64,000 nucleotides of DNA from UBA970 sp049419605 (GCA_049419605.1 JBMSKF010000001.1:49780-113779), one strand, 5' to 3'; shown: positions 26,287-36,515, numbered from the stretch's first letter. The notes: generated from the letters alone by a model not told the origin. Made by a program: numbers and translations.

Positions 26287-26316
26287 AGTAAAAAAAAAAC
26301 AAGAATTAACTTGTTT
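26287..26316 (-). terminator. Terminator of tRNA-Gly
   Basis: Minus-strand hairpin AAACAAG / CTTGTTT with loop TTAATT followed by a run of T. It starts right after the tRNA CCA. Confidence 0.8.
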
Positions 26317-26390
26317 TGGAGCAGGTGACGGGAATCGAACCCGCGTAATTAGCTTGGAAGGCTAATGTTCTACCACTGAACTACACCTGC
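26317..26390 (-). tRNA. tRNA-Gly(UCC)
   Basis: A 74-nt tRNA with encoded CCA; acceptor GCAGGTG pairs with CACCTGC, D arm TAGTTCAGTGGTAGAA, T loop GGTTCGATTCC, and anticodon TCC in the loop CTTCCAA. A TGGTAAGAT promoter element lies upstream on the minus strand. Confidence 0.97.
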
Positions 26391-26448
26391 AAGGCAACGG
26401 GTTTATCTTACCATACTAAGGATGATTAGAAAATCCCGTATCAAAAAA

Positions 26449-26760
26449 TTAGTTTTTAAGTAACGATTCTAAGGTATTTAATGGATGAAAACCAGGTTTT
26501 TTATATGTTTGTTTTCCATCCGTAAAGACCATCATCGTTGGAATAGACATAATGCCATGGGCTTCCGCTAAATCTACATTTTGATCGACATTCACTTTAA
26601 GAATCACTGCATCAGGTATTTTCTTAGAGAAATCATCGAGAACCGGTGCTTGCATTTTGCAAGGACCACACCAATCTGCATAAAAATCAACAATGATTTT
26701 TCCTTTTGTATTGGTGAGAATGTCATTAAATTCTGCGGCATTGGTTATATTTTTTATCAT
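26449..26760 (-). CDS. trxA: Thioredoxin
   Basis: Cytoplasmic disulfide reductase of 103 aa. The active site WCGPCK, the buried Asp in VDFYAD and the cis-proline loop SIPTMMVF are all intact. CTAAGGAGG precedes the ATG. It is the last gene of a leftward CPBP-TraX-trxA series. Confidence 0.96.
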   Translation of the reverse strand: MIKNITNAAEFNDILTNTKGKIIVDFYADWCGPCKMQAPVLDDFSKKIPDAVILKVNVDQNVDLAEAHGIMSIPTMMVFTDGKQTYKKPGFHPLNTLESLLKN

Positions 26761-26783
26761 CTGTTTTTCCTCCTTAGATGAAT

Positions 26784-27641
26784 TTATAAATTGATGAAAT
26801 AATAAACTGCAAATAATACGATGAAGTGTAATGGGTAATATAAATAACTAAAGCCTTGAAACCACTTAGGCGTATTTCCCTTTTCTCCTTTGTAGTGATA
26901 GATAAAGTACGCTGCAAACACAGCATAAGTTTGGGCACCAATGAAGCGATTCAGGTAGTTTGGGAAGATACCTGATAAATTCAAACCTTCATTTAAAACC
27001 ACACTAATTATATACCATAGGATATGCATCATGATAAAGATGACACTCGCCGATTGATATCTTTTTTGCTCTGGCATCACATCGATTGATTGAGAATAAA
27101 AAGGGTTTAACTTTAATATAAAGCCTGGTAAATTTTGATAAGAAATGTAGAACAATAACATCATGAGTAATCCATAAAAACCATAATCAGCACTAATGTA
27201 GTTTGGAAATGGATTGAACAAACTTGTAATAAAAACATAAGTTATGGGAAGCAGGGCAAGTATCCGGTAAGGTAATTTTTTGTGCTTAAATAAATACATG
27301 CTAGATGCTGCCATGGATAAATCGATAAATATATTTCCAGATAACGTTTGAATATTCATTTGTTCTAAAAACCACATCGCAACGCCAATCAAAACGGCCA
27401 TGATCCACAAACGTCCTAAATACTTAAGTGGTTGTTTTGTGCGATAGATTCCTTCAGCAATCATAAAACCAAATAATGGAAATGCAATCCTTCCAATTAA
27501 TCTTGAAATTAAATAAAGCGTACTAATCGTTTCAGTTTGTGTAAAGGGTAAAAGGACGATGACCCCAAAATGATCTACGGTCATGGTAATGATTGCAATC
27601 CATTTTAATTGGTATGCAGTAAAGGTTCTATTTTTCACCAT
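26784..27641 (-). CDS. TraX-family membrane protein
   Basis: Polytopic membrane protein of 285 aa. The N-terminal segment FTAYQLKWIAIITMTVDHFG and the later RIAFPLFGFMIAEG match the TraX family (named for F-pilin acetylation, but chromosomal members in Bacillota are of unknown role and presumed acyltransferases). The start is set at the ATG at 27641, which overlaps the CPBP stop (TGATG), rather than at an in-frame ATG 30 nt upstream inside the previous gene. Confidence 0.85.
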   Translation of the reverse strand: MVKNRTFTAYQLKWIAIITMTVDHFGVIVLLPFTQTETISTLYLISRLIGRIAFPLFGFMIAEGIYRTKQPLKYLGRLWIMAVLIGVAMWFLEQMNIQTLSGNIFIDLSMAASSMYLFKHKKLPYRILALLPITYVFITSLFNPFPNYISADYGFYGLLMMLLFYISYQNLPGFILKLNPFYSQSIDVMPEQKRYQSASVIFIMMHILWYIISVVLNEGLNLSGIFPNYLNRFIGAQTYAVFAAYFIYHYKGEKGNTPKWFQGFSYLYYPLHFIVLFAVYYFINL

Positions 27642-28405
27642 CAAATTGACCCTGAAGAATTCATCAACCATGACTGAGAAATGATGGATAAGACAGATAA
27701 TACATTGTTGATAATGTGCGTTGATATAGCAACTTGTAATCCAAACCGATCATATAAAAAACAAAACCAAGCTCCAGCGATTAAATAAATGGGTAAATTG
27801 AGAAATTCATTAACTAAATTAGCTGAAGTAAAGTCAAAATGAATAAATCCAAAGATGGTTAGGGTTAAAAGATATGCCATCACTTTGCTCTTGATTGCTA
27901 AATATTTAAAAATTCCTAATCGATATGTCCATTCTTCAACAATAGGTCCTAAAAAACCAAAAGTAAGAAGTGAAATCCAAGGGGAATCTTGAACAAGAGA
28001 GACGATAGCAGCTTGGTTTTGATTATCTTCCAAAGTAATCCCTAAATAATCATATGTCGCCATTAATGTATAAGAACTTAATAAGATGACGAAGGTAAAA
28101 GGAAAACCCAACAACCATTTAGAAGTTTTTATTGCTGGAATTAAAGTTGAATGAATGTATGGAAACAGAATAAGGGTGCCAATCATGAAAATGGATAGGT
28201 ATGTGAATAAATTAATCACTTGGAAATACATGGGACTTTCCAAAAAAATGGCAGTGTCATTTTGGTTTAAAATAAATGGAACGATAATGGGCAATATTAC
28301 TGCAAAAAATAATGCAAAAACCCACAATCCTAGCCATCCTAGAAAGAAAAGTATTAATGATTGATTTTTTGGAATTTCATTGCGAATTGAAGAATGTAAT
28401 TGCAT
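27641..28405 (-). CDS. CPBP-family intramembrane glutamic endopeptidase (CAAX protease/Abi)
   Basis: A 254-aa membrane protein with about seven helices. The ABI motif 1 is GPIVEEWTYRLGIF (the EE pair and Arg) and motif 2 is FGFIHFDF; a later HIINNVLS gives a further conserved His-x3-N. Such proteins are membrane proteases, some with roles in bacteriocin maturation or immunity; the substrate here is unknown. The gene is divergent from the giant protein gene, with 81 nt between the starts. No Shine-Dalgarno sequence is seen; a TATATT 9 nt before the ATG would give an almost leaderless mRNA. Confidence 0.85.
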   Translation of the reverse strand: MQLHSSIRNEIPKNQSLILFFLGWLGLWVFALFFAVILPIIVPFILNQNDTAIFLESPMYFQVINLFTYLSIFMIGTLILFPYIHSTLIPAIKTSKWLLGFPFTFVILLSSYTLMATYDYLGITLEDNQNQAAIVSLVQDSPWISLLTFGFLGPIVEEWTYRLGIFKYLAIKSKVMAYLLTLTIFGFIHFDFTSANLVNEFLNLPIYLIAGAWFCFLYDRFGLQVAISTHIINNVLSVLSIISQSWLMNSSGSI

Positions 28406-28450
28406 CTTTATTTAAATATATCTTTTTCATATGATAGCACACCAAAATCA

Positions 28451-28480
28451 TATAAAATAAGAGGGTAAGTTCTTAGGAGG
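28451..28480 (+). promoter_or_regulatory. -10 element and ribosome-binding site of the giant gene
   Basis: TATAAA (28451-28456) and AGGAGG (28475-28480), the latter 6 nt before the ATG. No convincing -35. Confidence 0.5.
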
Positions 28481-28486
28481 TTCACT

Positions 28487-31400
28487 ATGTTTTTATTTTT
28501 AAGTTTTGGAATTAATCCAACAGAAATTTCACAATATTTAGATTATGCACTTTACGGAATTATAGGCATGGTTATTTTAGGCTTTGTTTTTGGATTTTTA
28601 CGAGGTGTTTGGCGAGAAGGTTTTCGTTTAATTTTTGTTGGTGGACTTGTGCTTGCTTCAATTTTGTTTACAAGGCAAATTGTTGATTTTGCGATGGATT
28701 TTGATATTTCAAGTTTAGCTGCTAGTGCAGGTTATGGTTCAATCGCTTTGAATTTAAATGGAGCTCCAATTATTGTTGCTGTAACAACCCCTTATGACAC
28801 AATCTATGAGCTTTTAGAACAAGCTTTACTGGCATTTGGATTCTTCATTACCCCTGCGATCGCTGATTTAATCATTGGTTTAACGTTAGTCATTTTACGC
28901 TATTTAATTTTTATCATTTTAGCAATTGTAATCTTTTTTCTTGGTGAAACATTTGCTGCTATTTTATATTTCATCCCTTTCCGTTTTATCATTCCAAGAA
29001 ATTTAAGAAAAAAAGTTAAAATGCGCCTGTTAGGTGGGTTAGCCGGTGCACTTAAAATGGTGCTTGTTTTAACGATGTTTCTTTCTCCATTCACTTCTTT
29101 AGTCAATACTGTCACGGGTTCATTCAGAGATTTTGATGAAGAGTTTGGTGATCAAATTGATGCTGAACTCTATAACGAAATCATGACATTTGTGAATGCA
29201 TATAATGACTCTACATTTGCTCAAACCCTATTTTCTTGGTCCTTAACAAACGATGGCCTTAGTATTGATACTGCGATTATGGATTATGTAACTGGCCAAG
29301 ATCTTGATGAATATCGTTTAACGCTTGCTAATGAATTAGGTTCCTTTGTTGATATTGCTGCCACACTCATAGGTAGTGGTGCATTAGATAGTACTTTTTC
29401 AAGTATTGATACTTCATTATTAATTACTGAGAATGTCGTCAACAACCTCATTACTTCGTTAACTGGGTCAGTTCTCATTATGAAAATTTTACCGATTGCA
29501 GTGACAATTGGTTTAAATTTGGATGAGGTTGCACCATTTTTAGACGCAGATCTCGTTAGCCTTGATGACCTAGTATGGGAAGATGAACTCAATTATTTAG
29601 GCGATATCTTTACTGGTGTGATTCGTTCAGGAGTATTAGCGCCAATCTTAGCCGGGAATAACGATACCACAACTTTAATTAATGCAATGTTTGATCTTCA
29701 AGCTAAGGATGAGATTTTAGGGGTTTTAGAAACACTCGATGCTTCTCCCTTTTTATCCCAGGTAATTCCTGCAGTTTTATATAAGTTAGTTTCTGATGAA
29801 ATTGCATCAGGAGGGCCGGCTGGAGGCATCGGTTTATCAACCTTTTTGCCTACTGAATGGAGTGAATATGAATCTATTTCATTTGGTTCAGAGCTCAGTC
29901 TTATTTATGAATTGGTTTACGAATTAAATTCTGGAATTGATGATTTATTCACTGTTTTATTGCCTGCCAATACAGAAACGATTCCACTTGGAAGAAAAAT
30001 GGCCGATGAACCAACTCCAACCATCATTGATTTATTGAGTAATCATTTTGATTTATTTGTTGAAGTCTTAATTGGTGAAGTCGATGAAGAAGGTCTACCT
30101 ATAAATAATGACCCTACAACAGGAAAAGCAATTAACCGACGTTCGCTTTTGGATTCAGATTTGATAGTGAATGGTTTGCCAACCATCGTTGAAGATTTAT
30201 TGTTGCCTTCTCTTACCGATGTGGCAGGTCCAGCTTTTGATGACACTGAATTAAATCAATTAATTTCAGATTTTAATGATGGTACCAAAGGCAATATTAG
30301 AAACGACTATAAAGGAGAATTTGCCGGCATTTTCAGTATTCTTGGCGCAGTATTAGCGAATGAAACCTTAATCGGCTTAATTCAACCAGAACCAGGTCAA
30401 TCTCTTGATATCCTTGCTTTATTAGAGGATGGCGAATTTAGAAGTGGCCTAAAATCTGATTTAATTCCTTCATTGGATCGTTCACAAATTATTTTAACAG
30501 TTGTCCCAGGCATTCTTCAATCAACCCTAACGGGTGCAGGATTTGATGATTTTTTAAGTTTAATTTCCTTAACCACCGCTGACTTAAATTTTGACTTTGA
30601 AAGCTTATCAAGAGAACTAACGATTGTCGTGGATATGATGGGTTATGCCTTCAATGTTCTTGAAGCAAGTACTGATTTATTAAATCAATTTCCTACTATT
30701 GCCTATGACTTGATTGGCTTATTAGATAACATTTATTTTTCAGATATTATCAATTTAAACCCAACGACGAATAACAAATCGACTAACTTCAATCAAATTA
30801 TCAAAGGCATTTTCACTTTAGTTGAAGGAATTGGGATTGAAGAATCGGATATCGATACTGGTTTCAATCGGGTTGAACCTTCAGGGTTAGAAAATGGTTG
30901 GACCACAACCTTTGTTGATACCAATGGTAATGATAAATTGGATTCTTTAGACACGATTACATTTAGTGGTGAAAACTTTCATCTTATTAATTTTTTAAAG
31001 ACGGCATTAGAATCCGGTTTGCTTGATATTTCCGGTGATTTATTTGCTGCATTAGAAGATTTAACCACCGGTAGTGAGGACATTGATGATCCTAATGTTG
31101 CCACACTATATAAAATATTTGCATATGCAGATCGATCAGAAATCATCGCCGCTTCTTTTGGGGGAATTTTAGATAATTTATTTGGCGCAACTGGAGGATT
31201 GTTAGACCAAGACTTAGGTACTTCTTTCCGCAATGTAACTTCGTGGTCAGAAGAAGGTTCTAATTTGATGTATCTTGTCAAACAATTAACGAATTTTGCA
31301 GATGGTTTAGAAAATATTGATTTCTTAAATTCAGATGTTTCCATGATTGAAGAACTTCTACAAGGTCTTGCTGCTTCTCAAATTTTTATCAAACCTAACG

Positions 31401-34400
31401 GAGATTATCTTTTTCCTGATTTTTTATTAGATCAACTCACTGGAATCGCAAGCCTTGCAGATTACTTTGAAGATCCCGCCCCATACCAATCAACTTGGGA
31501 TGATGATTCTACGGATAACTTTACGATTGTGAGAGAAGACTTCTATGCCATCAGTAATCAAGCCTCTACAAGGGCTAATTGGTATGGTGTTAAAACCATC
31601 ATTACAGATGGGAATGGCGATCCTATTCTAGATGTAAATGGTGATATTCAATATGAATTTATTGGAGGAGAATTAGAAAATATTGTCGGTTTTATATCTG
31701 AATTACAATCTGTATCCATTGATGATTTAACATCTGGCACTGGCTTAAATGGGGACACAATTTCTGATGTTTTACTCGCACTTAATAATGCAACTTCCTT
31801 AAGAGTCTTAGTTTATAACGTCTATGATTCGATATTTGGTGGTTCAAATTTTGACATTGGTACACTTTCCTTATCACAAACCAACACCTTCGTATTCTTA
31901 GATTTAAACCAAGCCGGAAGAGCAGAACAAATTCAGGCAACGGCTGACTTATTGGATACAATCGCCGACATGGGTCTTGATGGTGGTGGTGCATTTGATA
32001 TTGCGAATTTTGATGAATCTACGATTTTGACAGTGGGTGATTTATTAACGATTCTTCACGATGCTGCCTTATTTAATTCTTTTAAATTAGGTCGTTCGAG
32101 AGTTAATGGTGATTTAACTGTGTTTGAACAGGCATATCAATTTTTATTAACGACTGCAACCTTAGACACTTTTATCTATGATGGTTTAACAGAACCTCAA
32201 AGAGAGACTGCTCTTTATCAAGATTTAGTTGCATTGGATAACAATTTTGGTACTGATGCTGCCGATGATTGGAATGGGAATGATGGAGAAATTCAGCGCT
32301 TTGTTGATATTATGGTTTCATTTGTAAACACGAGTATCGATTTCACAAACTTTGGTGGTGATGCGATTGGTGACTTGTTGAATACAGAAGTCGGTTTAGG
32401 AAAAGTTGAAGATCTTTTATTGTCGATGAATGAATCTACAATTATTTCACCAGCGATTGGCAACTTATTTGGCAATGTTTTTGATTCGGACGCCTTTAAT
32501 ATTGGTGGCTTAACGATGTCGGATGCCAATACAGGTTACTTTAATCAAGAACCTTTAAAAGCTAGTCGTGCAAATGAAATTAGTTTAATTCTCGATATTT
32601 ATTGGGATATTAATTCAATTGGTATCACCGGTGGCGCCGCCTTTTCTGCAGATTTAATTGATCCGGTTTTGTTTGATGCTTTATTAAATAAAATGCATGA
32701 ATCTAGGGTCTTTAATTCGTTTAAAACTGGTAATAGCTACTTAGCGGATGACTTAACGATTTTTGAACAAACTGTGAGAATGATATTAAATACTTCTACG
32801 CTCGATACATTTATTTACGATGAACCATTGAATGCCAATCGTTTACTTTTGTTACAAGATGATATTTCTCAATTAGAGAATAATTTTGGTAATGGTAATT
32901 TGGATGATGATTGGACAGGAATTGAAGGCGAAATTAATCAAATCATTGGCATTTTAGAATCCTTTAAAGATACGAATATTGATTTTGCCAATTTTGGTGG
33001 GGATGCAATCTCAGACTTACTTAGCACCAGTCCAGGACTTTTAAAAGTTGAGAACTTATTACTCGCCATGAATGATTCAACGTTAGTTGCGCCATCCATT
33101 GGTAATTTATTTGGAAATATTTTTGACTCTGATTCATTCAACATTAATGGGTTAACCATGGCTGACTCAAATACAAATTACTTTAATCAGGAACCCATCA
33201 AGCTAAATCGGGCTCAAGAAATTTCTTTGATTCTTGATATATATAGCGATATTTCCTCGATTGGTTTATCAGGTGGCGCTGCTTTCACCAAAGATAAAAT
33301 TGATCCGCAATTGTTTGATCAACTTCTTAATAATATGTATGGTTCTCAAGTTTTTAACACTTTTAAAACTGGCAATAGTTACCTTTTAAACGATTTAACA
33401 ATTTTTGAACAAACGATTCGCATGATTCTCAACACCTCTACCATTGATACTTTTATTTATGATGGAGAAGATAATGCTTCAAGGTTAATTTTGTTAAGGG
33501 AAGATATCGAATTTTTGACGAATAGTTTTGCTAATGTAAACCTTACTAACGATTGGTTAGGAAATGATGGGGAAATTGCAAAAATAATCCATGTATTAGA
33601 AACGTTTAAAGACTTGGATATCGCAGATTTTTCAAGTTTTTCTGGAGCAGGTTCAAGTGATGTTTTATCCAATTTAACAGATACACCAGAAGGATTAGCC
33701 TCCGTTGAAAATCTCTTATTTGCCATGAATGATTCAGCCATTGTATATCCCTCTATTCCTAATTTATTTTCTAATATGCTAAACGCTGGTTCAATTGGCG
33801 GTCTTGATGTTGATTTCTCATTAGCCAATACCCGTTATCGTGGCAATCGAAATGACCCCAATAACCTTCAAGTTGGGAATCAATACTTGCCGTATCAAGA
33901 ATCTGAAATTTCAAATATTCTTGCCATCTTTAAAAATGTGAAAGATGTAGGCACCAAGCAATATGATAATTTAAATCTACTTTCCAATGATGAAATTGAT
34001 GACATGCAATTTTTGTTGGAAGATCTTCATGATTCGAATGTATTTCATCAACAAGGACCTAGCTCAGGTTTAAATACAGATTTAACTGTCTTTGAACAAA
34101 TGGTTGTGATGATGATGAATCAAACCAGAGTTTCAGATTTAATTTATGATTTAAATAACCCCAATCCGATTTATGTTGGAGAATTTTCCACAAAAGAAGA
34201 AAAAGCTTCTTTCCTCGTACTTAATTTTGCTACATTATTCCCTGTAAATAACTTGACTCATTTCACATCAAGTTGGTTAAATACCTCGACTGCAAGTGGA
34301 GAGTTAACCCGATTCTTTACTATTTTTAAAGTATTAAAAACAAACTTACCAGGTGTAGGTAATTTAGATGGCATTGACGTTGGCGCCATTTCACCCAATG

Positions 34401-35743
34401 GCATTAGCAACATTATGTCGGCATTAAATTATTCCTCCCTTGCAAGCGATGCAGTTCCCGATTTAGTAAGAGATGCTTTTGGTTTTATTTCATTTTCCAC
34501 CTACACAGAAAATAATGAAAATTATTATTTAACTCCAAGAGATTACGCTGAAACGGATTTAAATCAAGTTGATTATTCGGGAATCAATCCAGTGATTGTT
34601 CAAACTGGCGTCATCGCACAAGCACTCAATAATTTTTACGATTATGACACCAACACATACTTAGATTTGGGTGCCAACTTTAATATGAAAGATTATTTAG
34701 ATGACGGAAATTCTACTTTTGCGATTTTAGATTTATTAGCTAGAAGTGAACTGTTTGGTAACATTGCTACAGAAATCAATGATCCATCCAATCTTGCATT
34801 AGGTTTACAACCAACGACTTTAACTTTTAAAACAAGAGCCTTAACATTCTTTAATCTATTAGATGGATCTGGTGTGACAAAATATTTCAATTATTTAAAC
34901 ACGACTGCCGACGAAAAAGAAAAGAAAGTTGATCGAATTGAGGACATATTTGCTGGTGATTTTGACACCATTTATGAAGCCAATCGCTTAGATCAATTCA
35001 TTGGAGTTCTCTCTGACTTCACATCACTTACGGATGCTTCATCATTGAGTGATAACCCTGACGAAATGAGATCGTTAATTACCTTAACATACTCTAATAC
35101 TGATTATACCGTTACCGATCGAGCTTACTTAGTTTCTGAATTATCTGCTGGTTTCTTCACGGACATCTTCAACGATGAATACGCCAATGTATTAGACACG
35201 AATGCACCATTTTTTGGTGATAGTAGCAACTTATCAAAACGGATAAACTTTTATGATGGAAATCCAAATAATGGTATTGCAAATGATTTCTTAAATCTAA
35301 ATCCATATGAAGCGGATGGTCTAGAAGGATCATTACGATATTTAAATGTAATCGCTGGTATTTCTGATGATTACATTGCCAGTGGATTTGATCCAAATTA
35401 TGATCCAGGTGCAACCCGCATTAATCTGATGAAGGCTTCTATGGTAATGATGGGAAGTTTGTTAACGAATCAAGTGACGGGCACAGCACCGTTTGGTCCT
35501 ACCCACGACATAAATGCGTATGACTACACCTTATGGACAAATAACGGCAACTCACAAATCGCCAAGTTATTCTATGCTTCGCAAGTTGTCCAAGCCCCAG
35601 GATTTACTTTCTTTGGGCAATTAGTCACCGCCCGTTCTTTAGTATTAGATCCATTATTCCCTGTCAGTTTAGCCACTAGTTCGTATGCCACGAATTTCGT
35701 ATTCGAAATTGAGGGTGAAAAAATCGAATATATTTTTGCCTAG
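28487..35743 (+). CDS. Giant (2418-aa) CvpA-like membrane-anchored protein with extracellular repeats
   Basis: The longest gene of the window. The first 205 residues have four hydrophobic helices (about 22-39, 48-63, 125-152, 184-203) with the LRG and LGGLAGALK patterns of the CvpA family. Positive loops (VWREGFR; RNLRKKVKMR) place the rest outside the cell. Residues 210-2418 are acidic, Asn/Asp/Leu-rich and, on reading, free of cysteine. A region from about residue 1086 to 2000 contains imperfect tandem units of about 215 aa. A calcium-loop-like DTNGNDKLDSLD lies at 811-822. There is no sortase motif, peptidase motif or known adhesin domain that I recognise. The open frame is uninterrupted over 7.2 kb, which argues for selection. 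mrp follows after 9 nt. Function unknown; an anchored surface scaffold is one possibility. Confidence 0.8.
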   Translation: MFLFLSFGINPTEISQYLDYALYGIIGMVILGFVFGFLRGVWREGFRLIFVGGLVLASILFTRQIVDFAMDFDISSLAASAGYGSIALNLNGAPIIVAVTTPYDTIYELLEQALLAFGFFITPAIADLIIGLTLVILRYLIFIILAIVIFFLGETFAAILYFIPFRFIIPRNLRKKVKMRLLGGLAGALKMVLVLTMFLSPFTSLVNTVTGSFRDFDEEFGDQIDAELYNEIMTFVNAYNDSTFAQTLFSWSLTNDGLSIDTAIMDYVTGQDLDEYRLTLANELGSFVDIAATLIGSGALDSTFSSIDTSLLITENVVNNLITSLTGSVLIMKILPIAVTIGLNLDEVAPFLDADLVSLDDLVWEDELNYLGDIFTGVIRSGVLAPILAGNNDTTTLINAMFDLQAKDEILGVLETLDASPFLSQVIPAVLYKLVSDEIASGGPAGGIGLSTFLPTEWSEYESISFGSELSLIYELVYELNSGIDDLFTVLLPANTETIPLGRKMADEPTPTIIDLLSNHFDLFVEVLIGEVDEEGLPINNDPTTGKAINRRSLLDSDLIVNGLPTIVEDLLLPSLTDVAGPAFDDTELNQLISDFNDGTKGNIRNDYKGEFAGIFSILGAVLANETLIGLIQPEPGQSLDILALLEDGEFRSGLKSDLIPSLDRSQIILTVVPGILQSTLTGAGFDDFLSLISLTTADLNFDFESLSRELTIVVDMMGYAFNVLEASTDLLNQFPTIAYDLIGLLDNIYFSDIINLNPTTNNKSTNFNQIIKGIFTLVEGIGIEESDIDTGFNRVEPSGLENGWTTTFVDTNGNDKLDSLDTITFSGENFHLINFLKTALESGLLDISGDLFAALEDLTTGSEDIDDPNVATLYKIFAYADRSEIIAASFGGILDNLFGATGGLLDQDLGTSFRNVTSWSEEGSNLMYLVKQLTNFADGLENIDFLNSDVSMIEELLQGLAASQIFIKPNGDYLFPDFLLDQLTGIASLADYFEDPAPYQSTWDDDSTDNFTIVREDFYAISNQASTRANWYGVKTIITDGNGDPILDVNGDIQYEFIGGELENIVGFISELQSVSIDDLTSGTGLNGDTISDVLLALNNATSLRVLVYNVYDSIFGGSNFDIGTLSLSQTNTFVFLDLNQAGRAEQIQATADLLDTIADMGLDGGGAFDIANFDESTILTVGDLLTILHDAALFNSFKLGRSRVNGDLTVFEQAYQFLLTTATLDTFIYDGLTEPQRETALYQDLVALDNNFGTDAADDWNGNDGEIQRFVDIMVSFVNTSIDFTNFGGDAIGDLLNTEVGLGKVEDLLLSMNESTIISPAIGNLFGNVFDSDAFNIGGLTMSDANTGYFNQEPLKASRANEISLILDIYWDINSIGITGGAAFSADLIDPVLFDALLNKMHESRVFNSFKTGNSYLADDLTIFEQTVRMILNTSTLDTFIYDEPLNANRLLLLQDDISQLENNFGNGNLDDDWTGIEGEINQIIGILESFKDTNIDFANFGGDAISDLLSTSPGLLKVENLLLAMNDSTLVAPSIGNLFGNIFDSDSFNINGLTMADSNTNYFNQEPIKLNRAQEISLILDIYSDISSIGLSGGAAFTKDKIDPQLFDQLLNNMYGSQVFNTFKTGNSYLLNDLTIFEQTIRMILNTSTIDTFIYDGEDNASRLILLREDIEFLTNSFANVNLTNDWLGNDGEIAKIIHVLETFKDLDIADFSSFSGAGSSDVLSNLTDTPEGLASVENLLFAMNDSAIVYPSIPNLFSNMLNAGSIGGLDVDFSLANTRYRGNRNDPNNLQVGNQYLPYQESEISNILAIFKNVKDVGTKQYDNLNLLSNDEIDDMQFLLEDLHDSNVFHQQGPSSGLNTDLTVFEQMVVMMMNQTRVSDLIYDLNNPNPIYVGEFSTKEEKASFLVLNFATLFPVNNLTHFTSSWLNTSTASGELTRFFTIFKVLKTNLPGVGNLDGIDVGAISPNGISNIMSALNYSSLASDAVPDLVRDAFGFISFSTYTENNENYYLTPRDYAETDLNQVDYSGINPVIVQTGVIAQALNNFYDYDTNTYLDLGANFNMKDYLDDGNSTFAILDLLARSELFGNIATEINDPSNLALGLQPTTLTFKTRALTFFNLLDGSGVTKYFNYLNTTADEKEKKVDRIEDIFAGDFDTIYEANRLDQFIGVLSDFTSLTDASSLSDNPDEMRSLITLTYSNTDYTVTDRAYLVSELSAGFFTDIFNDEYANVLDTNAPFFGDSSNLSKRINFYDGNPNNGIANDFLNLNPYEADGLEGSLRYLNVIAGISDDYIASGFDPNYDPGATRINLMKASMVMMGSLLTNQVTGTAPFGPTHDINAYDYTLWTNNGNSQIAKLFYASQVVQAPGFTFFGQLVTARSLVLDPLFPVSLATSSYATNFVFEIEGEKIEYIFA
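31744..34500 (+). repeat. Imperfect tandem repeats of about 215 codons inside the giant gene
   Basis: Equivalent positions at about 31744, 32348, 32990, 33635 and 34390. The best pair (units from 32348 and 32990) are 642 nt apart and share FKTGNSYL, DLTIFEQT, RMILNTST and DTFIYD, plus ISPAIGNLFGN/APSIGNLFGN and YFNQEP. The outer units are more diverged. Codons differ throughout between copies, so the repeats are old and maintained at protein level. Confidence 0.8.
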
Positions 35744-35752
35744 CATTATTTT

Positions 35753-36511
35753 ATGAAGCAAACTTATTCGCTTAATTCTCAAAGTAAGGTCAAAAAAACC
35801 ATTGCCATCATGTCTAGCAAAGGTGGCGTTGGCAAAAGTACCATAACGGCTTTACTTGCAACCCACATAACCAAACAAGGAAAGAAGGTCGGTATCTTAG
35901 ATGCTGATATTATTGGGCCAACTATCTCACGATTATTTCCTTCTTCTTCAAAAGTAGTTGGTCAAGATGGACTCATTCTTCCCATTACAACTAAAATAGG
36001 AATTAAATATATTTCTTCCCAATTACTTTTAGAACAATCAGATGATCCAATTGTTTGGCGCTCACCGCTAGTCTTAGATTTAATCCGCCAATTTTATGTC
36101 GATGTGATTTGGGGAGAATTAGATTATTTATTCATTGATCTTCCTCCTGGAACGGGTGATGTACCCATGACAGTATTAGAAAGTTTAAATGTGGATGAAA
36201 TCATCATGATTACAACCCCACAAGAAATTGTTCAAGATATCGTAAGCAAAGGCATTCAAATGGCAAAATTAGTCAACAAACCTATTTTAGGAATCATCGA
36301 AAACTATAGTTACTTTATCTGTGATCAGTGTCAAAAGCAGCATCCATTGTTTGTTACTAGCAACCGCCAACCTATTTGGGAAAAGTATCAAATTCCTTTG
36401 TTAGCGAAGTTGCCTTTTAATTCAACATTACCTAATTTGATAGATAGTGGTAAGATAGAAACGATTGATATAGACGTCATACATCAGATAATCCAAACAG
36501 GAAGGTTATAA
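35753..36511 (+). CDS. Mrp/NBP35-family Fe-S cluster carrier ATPase
   Basis: P-loop ATPase of 252 aa that binds and delivers Fe-S clusters. The deviant Walker A KGGVGKST, DADIIGPT and the Mrp signature DYLFIDLPPGTGDV are present, and CDQC near residue 185 is the cluster-binding CxxC. The N-terminal DUF59 domain of longer Mrp proteins is absent. It lies 9 nt after the giant gene without a ribosome-binding site, so expression probably depends on that transcript; 4 nt separate it from pepP. Confidence 0.88.
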   Translation: MKQTYSLNSQSKVKKTIAIMSSKGGVGKSTITALLATHITKQGKKVGILDADIIGPTISRLFPSSSKVVGQDGLILPITTKIGIKYISSQLLLEQSDDPIVWRSPLVLDLIRQFYVDVIWGELDYLFIDLPPGTGDVPMTVLESLNVDEIIMITTPQEIVQDIVSKGIQMAKLVNKPILGIIENYSYFICDQCQKQHPLFVTSNRQPIWEKYQIPLLAKLPFNSTLPNLIDSGKIETIDIDVIHQIIQTGRL

Positions 36512-36515
36512 AATT

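Noticed and set aside
27642..27671. Upstream ATG for TraX at 27671
   Set aside because: It lies inside the CPBP gene, and the TGATG overlap at 27641 gives a better coupled start at the family N terminus.
28900..35414. Many minus-strand open frames inside the giant gene
   Set aside because: They are antisense shadows caused by the codon composition; none has start signals or a recognisable protein.
28487..35743. Toxin or contact-dependent system (giant protein as polymorphic toxin)
   Set aside because: No toxin-like C-terminal domain, immunity gene or secretion partner is visible; the following gene is mrp.
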